Origin: an uncultured Gemella sp.
GTDB lineage: Bacteria; Bacillota; Bacilli; Staphylococcales; Gemellaceae
Assembly (NCBI GenBank): GCA_927911695.1
Contig: CAKMQO010000186.1
Span: 1 to 10,068 of the forward strand
DNA: 10,068 bases
Reading direction: 5' to 3'
The translations under genes were made by a program, and so were the position numbers. The notes below the pieces were generated by a model. That model did no database searches and had not been told where the DNA came from. It was given only the letters and a program-made list of their open reading frames with translations. Positions 1 through 6,848 of the stretch are shown one piece after another (position 1 is the stretch's first letter; every line of letters starts with the position of its first letter).

Positions 1-255
1 TTTCTGTATCGTTATTTCTTAATATTTTTATAGTATTAAAATCACTTATTAATATTAAAAACATTACTAATGTAAGAATTGCTTTAGTTGAAACATTATC
101 AATATTATTGCTAATCATACCTAGAGATACATAACAAATTATACTATTATACCAATTAGATCTTTTCATATACTCCGAATTTTTTAAAGTTTATATAAAA
201 AACTATATAAAAACTATAAAACAATTGACAAAAAAACTAAAATATTACCAACCAT
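1..255 (-). pseudogene. Broken small membrane protein, YtpI-like, partial
   Basis: A good ribosome binding site (GAGGAG, 7 nt before the ATG at 255) starts a reading frame that stops after 13 codons (MVGNILVFLSIVL). A second open stretch begins at an ATG at 169 and runs 56 codons off the window edge (MKRSNWYNSIICYVSLGMIS and on). One T added near 215 and one A added in the AAAA at about 163-166 would join the pieces into one small membrane protein. Its N-terminal membrane helix would be followed by YEKRSNWYNS, then SLGM and another hydrophobic stretch. The helix, KR.W and SLG pattern resembles the YtpI family of Bacilli, whose role is unknown; this resemblance is by eye only. The gene starts 23 nt after the DUF4064-like gene and probably shares its transcript. 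The alternative is two unrelated short peptides. Confidence 0.4.
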
Positions 256-278
256 AGCAATTCTCCTCAATTTAATAC

Positions 279-734
279 TTACAAATAATTAACTGTTTCT
301 TGATATTCCGCAGGGTTTTCTTTTCTAACAAATAGCATAATTGCTACGATGAAATATAATAAATATACAGGTATTAAAACTCCTACTGTTCCAACAGCTA
401 CTACAATTGCTAATAATAAGAAAAGTATCCCTGATAAAATACGTTTTTTCATTAAGAATGATGCTAATAATGCTACTACAACTAATACAATTAATAGAAC
501 TGAATACATCTTAAGTCCTTGAATCGTATAATCGAGAAGTTGTTCAGCTGATAAATTTACCCCATTAGGATTTTTAGCAAGCTCTTCTTTAAAAAGATTT
601 AAAAATTCTTGGTTATCTTTAAAAGTGAAATCTTAAAGAATGATCCATACGCTAAAAAATCCTGTTATTACTATTAATATAATATTAGCAATCCACGCTA
701 ACACTTTCTCCACTGTTCTTTTAAATGGTTTCAT
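279..734 (-). pseudogene. DUF4064-like membrane protein with in-frame stop
   Basis: The frame starts at ATG 734, with GAAGGAGGG about 7 nt upstream, and stays open over 151 codons except for one TAA at codon 34 (633-635). The N-terminus MKPFKRTVEKVLAWIANI forms the first membrane helix. A hydrophilic segment follows the stop (DFTFKDNQEFLNLFKEEL and on). The last 76 codons, from Met at 509, hold further helices and end in a basic, polar tail (FVRKENPAEY). The KRTVEKVL start, four-helix layout and final LFVRK agree with the DUF4064 family of Firmicutes membrane proteins of unknown function. The lesion is a nonsense codon, unlike the indels in neighbouring genes. Translation could restart at Met 509, but that would lose the first helix. 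A read error at one base would also explain it. Confidence 0.65.
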
Positions 735-780
735 AATAAAACCCTCCTTCTATAAAATCAAAGGATTTCCCTTTTTACTA

Positions 781-789
781 ATTATAGCA
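781..789 (-). promoter_or_regulatory. Extended -10 promoter candidate for the DUF4064-like gene
   Basis: TGC followed by TATAAT on the minus strand lies 47 nt before the ATG at 734. The TG-N-TATAAT form is an extended -10 element, which can work with a poor -35; I see no good TTGACA-like hexamer at 17 nt. A second TATAAT occurs at 804-809. Confidence 0.4.
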
Positions 790-893
790 TAAAACGTTAT
801 CAAATTATAGTGAAAATTAAATTAATTTACAAAATTTTTATCATAAATAAAAATCTTTAAAATTTACTAATTAGAGCACTGATTATCCTCTTT

Positions 894-1161
894 TTAATCT
901 TTAACTTCACTATTATTAAGATATTTTTTATAAAATAATATATGGCATATAGATACAAAAATGAATAAACCAAATAAATATAATATCCCCCTTGTAATTT
1001 GATAGTCATCAATCGTTAACATAGCGATAATTAAAAAGGTTATTATCTCAACACAGTAAAAAATAACTGCTATAATTTTTTGAATTCTATTCAACTTTTT
1101 TTAGAGAGTTTTTCGCATCATTAACAACCCCAATTAGAAAATCAAAAAATACTTCAAACAT
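894..1161 (-). pseudogene. Small two-helix membrane protein, frameshifted at an A7 run
   Basis: A very strong ribosome binding site (AAAGGAGG) precedes ATG 1161. This starts a 24-codon frame (MFEVFFDFLIGVVNDAKNSL then KKVE) that stops at 1087-1089. An overlapping frame begins at a TTG (1094) and runs 66 codons to 894, with two hydrophobic segments (AVIFYCVEIITFLIIAML and GILYLFGLFIFVSICHIL) and a charged tail. The TTG has no Shine-Dalgarno of its own. Reading six rather than seven A at 1096-1102 fuses the two into one protein of about 89 residues. I do not recognise a family. Alternatives are a true 24-residue amphipathic peptide with a translationally coupled second gene, or slippage at the A7 run. 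A clear promoter stands just upstream. Confidence 0.5.
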
Positions 1162-1242
1162 TATATTTCCTCCTTTATGTTCATCTATTCCTTAATGACT
1201 TTTCAATCTTATCCAACTTCAATATAATTCTATTTTTTGTAC

Positions 1243-1271
1243 ATTATAGCATTTATTTTTTGTGATTTCAA
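1243..1271 (-). promoter_or_regulatory. Promoter of the small membrane protein gene
   Basis: On the minus strand TTGAAA (1271-1266), a 17-nt spacer and TATAAT (1248-1243) match the housekeeping sigma consensus. A TG one base before the -10 adds an extended element. The start codon at 1161 lies about 80 nt downstream of the -10. The same transcript may continue into the two small membrane-protein genes that follow, because no clear terminator separates them. Confidence 0.65.
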
Positions 1272-1320
1272 CTTTTTCTATAATTCTTCATATAACTACA
1301 TTTCACTTCACTATAATAAA

Positions 1321-1353
1321 TAATCCTCCAAACCAAAACGGTTTAGAGGATTA
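1321..1353 (-). terminator. Terminator after the two-component operon
   Basis: TAATCCTC and AAACC pair with GGTTT and GAGGATTA around a 5-nt loop, giving 13 pairs with one C/A mismatch. On the minus strand the hairpin lies 11 nt after the kinase stop codon and is followed by TTTATTATAG, a modest U-rich tail. This fits an intrinsic terminator, although the U-tract is weak. Confidence 0.65.
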
Positions 1354-1364
1354 CCTTCTATTTA

Positions 1365-2590
1365 TTATCTATCAACTAATGTAAATCGCACTTCAATCTT
1401 GAAGACTCCATCTTCTGGTGCATATGCTTGAATTGTTTCTTTATGTTTTTCTGCTATAAGCTGTGCCATAGATAATCCTATACCATAACCTTTTATCGCA
1501 CTATTTCTAGATTCATCTAATCTATAGAAACGATCAAAAACTTTGCTTAAATCACCTTTTTCTACATTAGCTTTATTAGAAACTTTTAAAGTAGCATATT
1601 TTCTATTTTTATTAAGTTTAACCAATATATCACTATCTTCTGGAGCATATTTAATTGCATTTTCTAACAGTATATCCATTAATTGAATTATAGAATCTTT
1701 TTCTCCATAATAATTCAAATTTTCATCAATATCTGTCACAATATATTTTTTCTGGAAGTTAGCTAACTCATCAAAGTCCTCAATTCTCGACTTCAAAGTT
1801 TCAGTTAGATCAAAACTAGTTCGCTCTACAGTATCTTTTTCTTCCATTCGACTAAATACAACCAAACTATTTACCAAGCTAGTCAATCGATCAACCTGAT
1901 TATGAATATTGGTAGTCCATTTTGAATCTCCATTCATCATCTCTAATACATCAGCATTAGAACTAATGATAGCTAATGGTGTTTTTAACTCATGACTAGC
2001 TCCTGTTATGAATTGTTTTTGTTTTAAATATGTCTCCTGTATTGGTGCTATTACCTTTTTTGATATTAGAATAATTAAAACAAGTACTGATAGTATTACT
2101 CCTATTGAAATTAAAACACTATTTTTCACAAAAGATTCATAAGAATCAAGTTCACGTTGGCAATTTAAAAATAGTATTAAGTTTCCTACATTTGTTTCTA
2201 CTTTTAAGAATCTATAACTACCTATAAATCCACTTGTTTTTCCTTTTTCTAATGCTTCTATCACTTTGCTTTGCAAAGTATCTTGATCCTCTATTAAACT
2301 ATCATCTCGGTAAGCTTTAATTATTCTACCATTATTATCGACTTTTGCAATTGAAAAACCATTATATTCTGTAGCACTTGATGAATTTTTAGTAATTACC
2401 AAATCATCACCATCTTCTGCAAAAATTTTTATCAATGCTTGTGACCTAGAAGCATCTAATAAAGTTGTATCTATTCTTTCTTCTAGTTTATTAAAGTTAA
2501 TGAAGTTCAATGCTATTGCAAGTATCGCTATTACTACAGCAACACTACCAACAGCAGTGGCTATAAATTTTTCCTAAGACTCTTAAACAT
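1365..2590 (-). pseudogene. Two-component sensor histidine kinase, N-terminal frameshift
   Basis: This is a membrane sensor kinase that would phosphorylate the response regulator encoded just upstream. The expected start is ATG 2590, overlapping the regulator stop by 8 nt; it reads MFKSLRKNL and then stops at 2561-2563. Adding one A to the A5 run at 2568-2572 gives MFKSLRKKFIATAVGSVAVV, a normal basic start plus first membrane helix, joined to the 381-codon frame that is otherwise open from a TTG at 2510. The order is: TM1, an outside domain of about 100 residues, TM2 (VLISIGVILSVLVLIILI), HisKA with the phospho-accepting His in ASHELKTPLA (DNA 1992-1994), then HATPase_c with N box LLENAIKYAPE, F box VFDRFYRLDESR and G2 box GYGIGLSMAQLIAE. 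The catalytic core is complete. If the shift is real, the kinase would lose TM1 and normal membrane insertion. Confidence 0.85.
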
Positions 2591-3260
2591 CCAGCATCTC
2601 CAATGTATATCCTACATTTCTTGTTGCTTTAATGTGGATATTAGCATCTAATGCTTTTAGTTTTTTTCTTAAATAAGAAATATTAACCCATACAACATTA
2701 ATTTCAGAATCACTGTCATAACCCCAGATTCTTTCTAAAAATTGTTCCGTTTGAATTACATTACCAGGATTCCTCATAAGCATTTCCATCATTTGATATT
2801 CTTTATTTGATAATCTTACTTTATCTTTTTCTGTAGATAATTCAAATGTATATTTACTTAAACTAACATTACCTAATTCTAGTACGTTACTAGTAAATGT
2901 AGCTTGTCTCCTCGTCATAGAACGTACCCTTGCTAATAATTCTCTCGTAACAAATGGTTTTGTTAAATAGTCATCTGCACCACTATCTAATCCATATACT
3001 TTATCTTCGATTTCTGACTTAGCTGTTAGTAATAATACTGGTGTGCTTTTTTTATTCTCTCTAAGTTTTTTTACTACTGTTACTCCATCCATTTGTGGCA
3101 TCATAACATCAAGAATAGCTCCATCATAATCATCTAACATTAGATAGTCTAATGCATCTTGTCCGTTGTTTACTACATCGACTGAGTAATTGTTGTGTTT
3201 TAGCATTGCTTCTAGAGCATCTGCCAAGTCTCTTTCGTCTTCGGCTAATAATAACCTCAT
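2583..3260 (-). CDS. OmpR/PhoB-family response regulator
   Basis: An intact 225-residue DNA-binding response regulator, partner of the overlapping sensor kinase. The receiver domain (about 1-120) has the acidic pocket AEDE (6-9), the phospho-acceptor Asp51 in LDVMMP, Thr79 in LLLTAKS and Lys101 in LTKPF. The winged-helix output domain spans about 125-222 and ends in RKKLKAL...TRNVGYTLE. The segment INVVWVNISYLRKKL replaces the common VVDVHI..LRKKI form, a variant seen in Firmicutes regulators. The start ATG at 3260 follows AGGAGTGGGAGACT, so a Shine-Dalgarno is present at slightly unusual spacing. The target genes and signal cannot be read from this window; no transporter or resistance gene sits directly beside the pair. 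Confidence 0.93.
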   Translation of the reverse strand: MRLLLAEDERDLADALEAMLKHNNYSVDVVNNGQDALDYLMLDDYDGAILDVMMPQMDGVTVVKKLRENKKSTPVLLLTAKSEIEDKVYGLDSGADDYLTKPFVTRELLARVRSMTRRQATFTSNVLELGNVSLSKYTFELSTEKDKVRLSNKEYQMMEMLMRNPGNVIQTEQFLERIWGYDSDSEINVVWVNISYLRKKLKALDANIHIKATRNVGYTLEMLDV

Positions 3261-3313
3261 AGTCTCCCACTCCTAACTATATTTTTATGTTTTAGATATT
3301 TCAAATCAAATAC

Positions 3314-3319
3314 ATTATA
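3314..3319 (-). promoter_or_regulatory. Possible -10 box upstream of the response regulator
   Basis: The 367 nt between the regulator and arsM hold no gene I can support. TATAAT on the minus strand here lies 54 nt before ATG 3260. A TTGATT precedes it at only 14 nt, so the -35 is poor. A second candidate, an extended TGATATAAT at 3473-3481, would give a leader of about 210 nt. I cannot decide between them. Confidence 0.3.
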
Positions 3320-3565
3320 TAAAAATTAACTAAAATCAAGTTTAAACGATTATTTAAGTTACAATATATATATTATTTTTTCGTACATAATTCCAACTAA
3401 AATATATTCTACGACATATGCACTATAAAAATTCTCAATAAAACTTAATTCCTAAAATCCTATACATAAACTATTATATCAAAAATTTCAATTTTTTTCG
3501 CTTCTTACATATAATAAAATAATAATTAAAAATATTATTTTGTGTTTATTTATCTACATTTTACT

Positions 3566-3627
3566 TTATTTTGTCTATACATGTCAAAACAAATGGATAA
3601 CGTTTTCTTAAACATTAGACAAAATAA
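3566..3627. repeat. Long inverted repeat directly after arsM
   Basis: TTATTTTGTCTA at 3566-3577 is the perfect 12-bp reverse complement of 3616-3627. Inner pairing continues with ATGT/ACAT and AAAAC/GTTTT, leaving a loop of about 11 nt. The right arm touches the arsM stop codon at 3628-3630. The hairpin is AT-rich and lacks a following U-tract on the minus strand, so it may be a weak terminator, an mRNA-stabilising hairpin or an operator. On the minus strand TTGACA-18-TAAAAT overlaps it, a possible promoter for the regulator operon. Confidence 0.5.
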
Positions 3628-4378
3628 TTATTTTCTTCCAATAACTAGTCCGCTTTGGATAAAATCTTTCATTTCTTTACCATATCCCCATTTTTCCGCA
3701 TATTCATCTGATACGTCTGAATTAATAATTTGGAACTTCGTAAATCCTGATTTTTCAATAATCTCAGCCATCTCTTCTTCCAGAAGAGCACCAGCCACTC
3801 AAGTACAGTGCATTCTACTAGAATTTTTCCATTCTAGTGGCAACTCTTTTTTCAAAATAATATCAGATATTACAAACATACCATCTTCTTTTAGAATACG
3901 ATAAATTTCGTCGTATACTTTTTGTTTATCTGGTTCTAGATTAATAACACAGTTACTAATAGCTCTATCAACCGACCTATCTGCTAAAGGAATATTTATT
4001 AATTCTCCCTTAATAAATTCAATATTATCAAATTTCTTATTATCTCTAACCTTCTTCGCTTTTTCTAACATTGAATCCAATCTATCTAAACCATAAAGCA
4101 TTCCTACTTTAGGATTTTTCATCTTAGTAATAAAAATATCCATACCTGCTCCACAACCTAGATCTATTAAAGATTGCCCTTCTTTAATTTTCAAATGATT
4201 AATAGGATTCCCACAAGAAAGCCCCATATTTATCTCATCTGGAAATTCATTGATAATATTTTCATCATACCCTAGAGATTTACTCAGTAGCTTCGGATCA
4301 ATTTTTGTCTTCTGTTTATTTTAGAAATATTATCATAAAAGTTATCAACCGATAATCTTATTTTCATATTATTTGCAT
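3628..4378 (-). pseudogene. arsM: ArsM-type arsenite S-adenosylmethyltransferase with in-frame TGA
   Basis: A methyltransferase that in this family transfers methyl groups from SAM to As(III) in the cytoplasm as detoxification. Motif I is IDLGCGAGMDIF. Family hallmarks are GLSCGNP before it, SNCVINLEPDK (the SNCV cysteine binds arsenic) and GMFVISDIILKKELP. AAAGGAGGA lies 7 nt before ATG 4378, which reads MQII and stops. ATG 4367 opens MKIRLSVDNFYDNISK, and a third frame continues with KIDPKLLSKSLGYDENIINE into the core. One A added near 4374 and one in the AAAA of TCTAAAATAAA (about 4330) repair the N-terminus. After MHCT a TGA (3799-3801) interrupts the frame, which then continues VAGALLEEEMAEIIEKSGF to a TAA at 3628, about 247 codons in all. 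The TGA sits at the second arsenic-binding cysteine of the family. No ars operon neighbours are visible. Confidence 0.8.
3772..3788 (-). promoter_or_regulatory. SECIS-like hairpin candidate after the arsM TGA
   Basis: On the minus-strand RNA, CUCUUC pairs perfectly with GAAGAG around the loop UGGAA. Exactly 16 nt separate the UGA from the loop and the second loop base is G, which meets the minimal rules used for bacterial SECIS elements. Below an internal loop, GGCU can pair with GGCU through two G-U pairs. The sequence is also the coding stretch for LLEEE, so chance pairing is quite possible. Confidence 0.3.
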
Positions 4379-4462
4379 AATTTTGTCCTCCTTTGACATC
4401 TTAACTTGTTTCTAATATTCTATAATTATGATTTAGATAAATTTTCTTGCTATATCAACACA

Positions 4463-5519
4463 TTATTCATCATTTTTAATAACTGATATATATGCATCCG
4501 TTATATTAAAATCAGATAAATTATAAACCTTCTCTTCTAGTGTTTTTTTTATCATAAATATACAGTTTATCATAGAATTAAGAAGTAATAATTCATTTTA
4601 TCTTGATTGAAAAACGGGGGTTTATCTTCATTTTTAGGTCTATCATTAAAATAATAATTTTTTGTATATTATTTTTTGTATCTAAAATAGTCCATGTATA
4701 ATTAGGAACATATAAACTATAATGCTCTACTATTAGATTATCCCCATCTGGATAAATATTTAGAGGATAAGCATAGTTTAAAGTTATCAACTCATTATTT
4801 TTTGTATTCAAATCATATTTTAATAATTTATTACTACCTTTTGGTTCATTTTTACCTGTTAAGCCTTGAGAGTTTTGAGTTAAATAAATAACATCATCTT
4901 TTATATAAAATCGCATGTATGCTCCTTGGCTATAATTTAAATCTATTTCTTCCACAAGTTTGTAACTCATATCAAACTTCCATATCAAATTTCTCAATTG
5001 ATTATTTTTATCTATATTTCCGCCAAGAATATATATGTTATCTTTGTAAACTTGAATATCATTTGTAACATTAACCCCCTCTTTTTTAATTTCCTTTTTA
5101 TTTATCACTTTAAAATTTTCATCATATTCTATTATATTAAAACTATTAGCAAATAAAGTTGTAGCATATATTTTATTTTTATAGTGTGTGAATGTATACG
5201 GCTCAGAATTATCTTCTTTTAATTTAATATTTAACGACTCTTTATCAATCTTTGCAAGTAAGGCATCTTTTCCAACTACTGTTGTTTTTAAAAACATCTT
5301 ATCTTTCAAATCATAATAATCTTCTTTTAAAAAGCCATAATCTTCACTTCTTTTTATCTCTTTATGTAACTTTATAGAACCATTTTCCAGTTTAAAAAGT
5401 GATACTTTATTCTTTGATATTATTGAAATATCATAATCTTCTTTAGTATTTTTCCCACTACACCCAGCAATTACGACAACAGCAATAACAATATAAAATA
5501 TTTTCATAAAATTTTTCAT
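4463..5519 (-). pseudogene. Lipoprotein with propeller-like extracellular domain, frameshifted 3' end
   Basis: ATG 5519 follows AAAGGGGGA at 7-8 nt. Residues 1-20 form a lipoprotein signal (MKNFMKIFYIVIAVVVIAGC) with Cys20 in the lipobox VIAGC. The mature part has repeated strand pairs such as YKNKIYATTLF, YKDNIYILGGN, IKDDVIYLTQN and DGDNLIVEHY, typical of a beta-propeller. The open frame ends at 4593 after 308 codons with an unpropeller-like tail. Correcting one base at a time near 4643-4648 (A6 to A7), 4600 (A4 to A5), 4575 (a T) and 4552-4559 (A8 to A7) gives NYYFNDRPKNEDKPPFF, then ELLLLNSYDKLYIYDKKTLE and KVYNLSDFNITDAYISVI, ending at 4463. That restores the repeat and a protein of about 351 residues. 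The function is unknown; the arsM and scr neighbours give no clear clue. Confidence 0.65.
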
Positions 5520-5587
5520 AACAAAATCCCCCTTTATTGATATAACAACACGTAAAACCTTTACTCTTACTCAACATTATCACTTGT

Positions 5588-5617
5588 AGTATAACAAAAA
5601 AAACACTTTAAAAACAA
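5588..5617 (-). promoter_or_regulatory. Promoter candidate for the lipoprotein gene
   Basis: On the minus strand TTGTTT (5617-5612), an 18-nt spacer and TATACT (5593-5588) with a TG one base upstream of the -10. It stands about 70 nt before ATG 5519. Moderate match only. Confidence 0.45.
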
Positions 5618-5732
5618 CTGTAATAAAAAAACAATATAATAACGAATTATTCTGTTTTCATCAAAAAATCTATATTAGACTTAAACCTATTAAGTAGAAC
5701 TTACTTTAAAATAAAAAAAATTACAAAAATAA

Positions 5733-5787
5733 GGGAGTAACCCAAAACTCATGATTTCAGAGAAATCAATTTTGTTGAGTCACTCCC
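5733..5787 (-). terminator. Long imperfect hairpin downstream of scrK
   Basis: Two 26-nt arms (GGGAGT...GATTTC and GAAATC...ACTCCC) flank a 3-nt loop. Thirteen outer positions pair (two as G-U), seven inner positions pair, and a six-position mismatched bulge lies between them. On the minus strand the hairpin is followed by TTATTTTTG and then a run of T, so it can act as the intrinsic terminator of the scr operon. It stands 121 nt after the scrK stop codon, further than usual. The size and near symmetry suggest it may be a dispersed intergenic repeat. The 5788-5908 stretch between it and scrK holds only AT-rich sequence with a short direct repeat (AAGCTTTTA at about 5811 and 5859) and no gene I can support. 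Confidence 0.65.
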
Positions 5788-5908
5788 TCAAAGTTTATTA
5801 GATACCTAAAAAGCTTTTACAAAACGAATTTAGTTATCAACAAACCACTGCATCTTTAAGCTTTTATACAAACTTTTTTAAAGAACTTTCAGGTAAATCC
5901 CTTTATAA

Positions 5909-6847
5909 TTATATTAAACTATTATATTCTTCTTCTGTTAGGTAACTTGAAATTGCACCTGTTTTTGTGGTTGTTAAACTAGCATAGTTTGTCGCAAAAG
6001 TTGCCATTTGAGCTAATTCTTCTTCTGTAATATTATTAATGTCTTTTTGATTTAATAATTTAGATAAGAATGAACCAGCGAAAGCATCCCCTGCCCCTGT
6101 TGTATCAACAGCTTTTATATCAGGTATTTCAGTTACTACTTTATGATTTTGATAGTAAACTTCTGCCCCATGTTCCCCTTTAGTATAAAGAACAACTTTC
6201 ATGTGGCTGAAATCTTTTTTTAATGCTTCTTCGATATTAGTAGTTCCTGTTATGAATTCTAATTCATTATCAGCAACTTTTATTACATCAACATAAGGTA
6301 AGAATTCTTTAATAGTTTCAAGGTATACTTTGTGATCATCCCAAAGATTGAATCGTAAGTTAACATCAAAAGAAATTAACACTCCTAATTCTTTAGCTTT
6401 TTTCAGTAATAAATGATGGCTGGCTTTTGATTCTTCTTGAATTGCGATACTTGCAAAGTGAATTGCTTCAATTTCTGATAAATCTACTTTCTCAACATCT
6501 TCTTTACTAATTCTTAATGTTGAAGAACCTTTAAAGTAAAAACTAAATGAACGGTCTCCAGTTTCATCTAAAGAAACAAATGCTAATGGTGTAAAACTAT
6601 CAGCTTTACGGCTTACATATTTACAGTCTACATTTTCATTTTTTAAAGTATTTTCTAGAAAATCACCAAAACCGTCTTGTCCAAGTGATGTTAATAAATA
6701 ACTCTTATGTCCTAGTTTTTGCGTAACACACGCAACGTTAGCTACACAACCTCCAGCCTCTTTTTTAAATGATTTTACTTTATCGATAGTTCCTACTCCT
6801 TCTCCGATAAAGTCAATTAGCATTTCTCCTATACATAAAACTGCCAT
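5909..6847 (-). CDS. scrK: Fructokinase, PfkB (ribokinase) family
   Basis: A cytoplasmic kinase that phosphorylates the fructose released by ScrB to fructose-6-phosphate, using ATP. The 312 residues show both PfkB signatures: GGCVANVA at 32-39, and DTTGAGDAFAGSF at 248-260 with the catalytic base Asp254 and the GAGD anion hole. SFDVNLRFNLW (159-169) is typical of bacterial fructokinases. The frame is open further upstream, but ATG 6847 is the right start: GAGGAGAAC lies 5-10 nt before it, the protein then begins AVLCIGEMLIDF as in the family, and the scrB stop ends one base earlier. The spacing implies translational coupling. The gene is intact, one of the few in this window. It is the last gene of the scrA-scrB-scrK operon. 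Confidence 0.93.
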   Translation of the reverse strand: MAVLCIGEMLIDFIGEGVGTIDKVKSFKKEAGGCVANVACVTQKLGHKSYLLTSLGQDGFGDFLENTLKNENVDCKYVSRKADSFTPLAFVSLDETGDRSFSFYFKGSSTLRISKEDVEKVDLSEIEAIHFASIAIQEESKASHHLLLKKAKELGVLISFDVNLRFNLWDDHKVYLETIKEFLPYVDVIKVADNELEFITGTTNIEEALKKDFSHMKVVLYTKGEHGAEVYYQNHKVVTEIPDIKAVDTTGAGDAFAGSFLSKLLNQKDINNITEEELAQMATFATNYASLTTTKTGAISSYLTEEEYNSLI

Positions 6848-6848
6848 T

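Noticed and set aside
1096..1102. Programmed -1 frameshift at the A7 run
   Set aside because: A -1 shift here leads straight to AGT TGA, a stop; the needed shift is +1, so a classic slippery -1 heptamer does not explain it.
3799..3801. TGA read as tryptophan (alternative genetic code)
   Set aside because: Tryptophans in the other proteins use TGG, I see no other in-frame TGA in the intact genes, and the family has cysteine here.
3542..3904. Plus-strand open frame of 120 codons
   Set aside because: It lies antisense to arsM and the inverted repeat, has no ribosome binding site, and its sequence shows no domain pattern; the minus strand carries the real gene.
5788..5908. Possible remnant of a transposase or regulator between scrK and the hairpin
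   Set aside because: Short readable stretches in several frames are broken by many stops and match no motif I can name.
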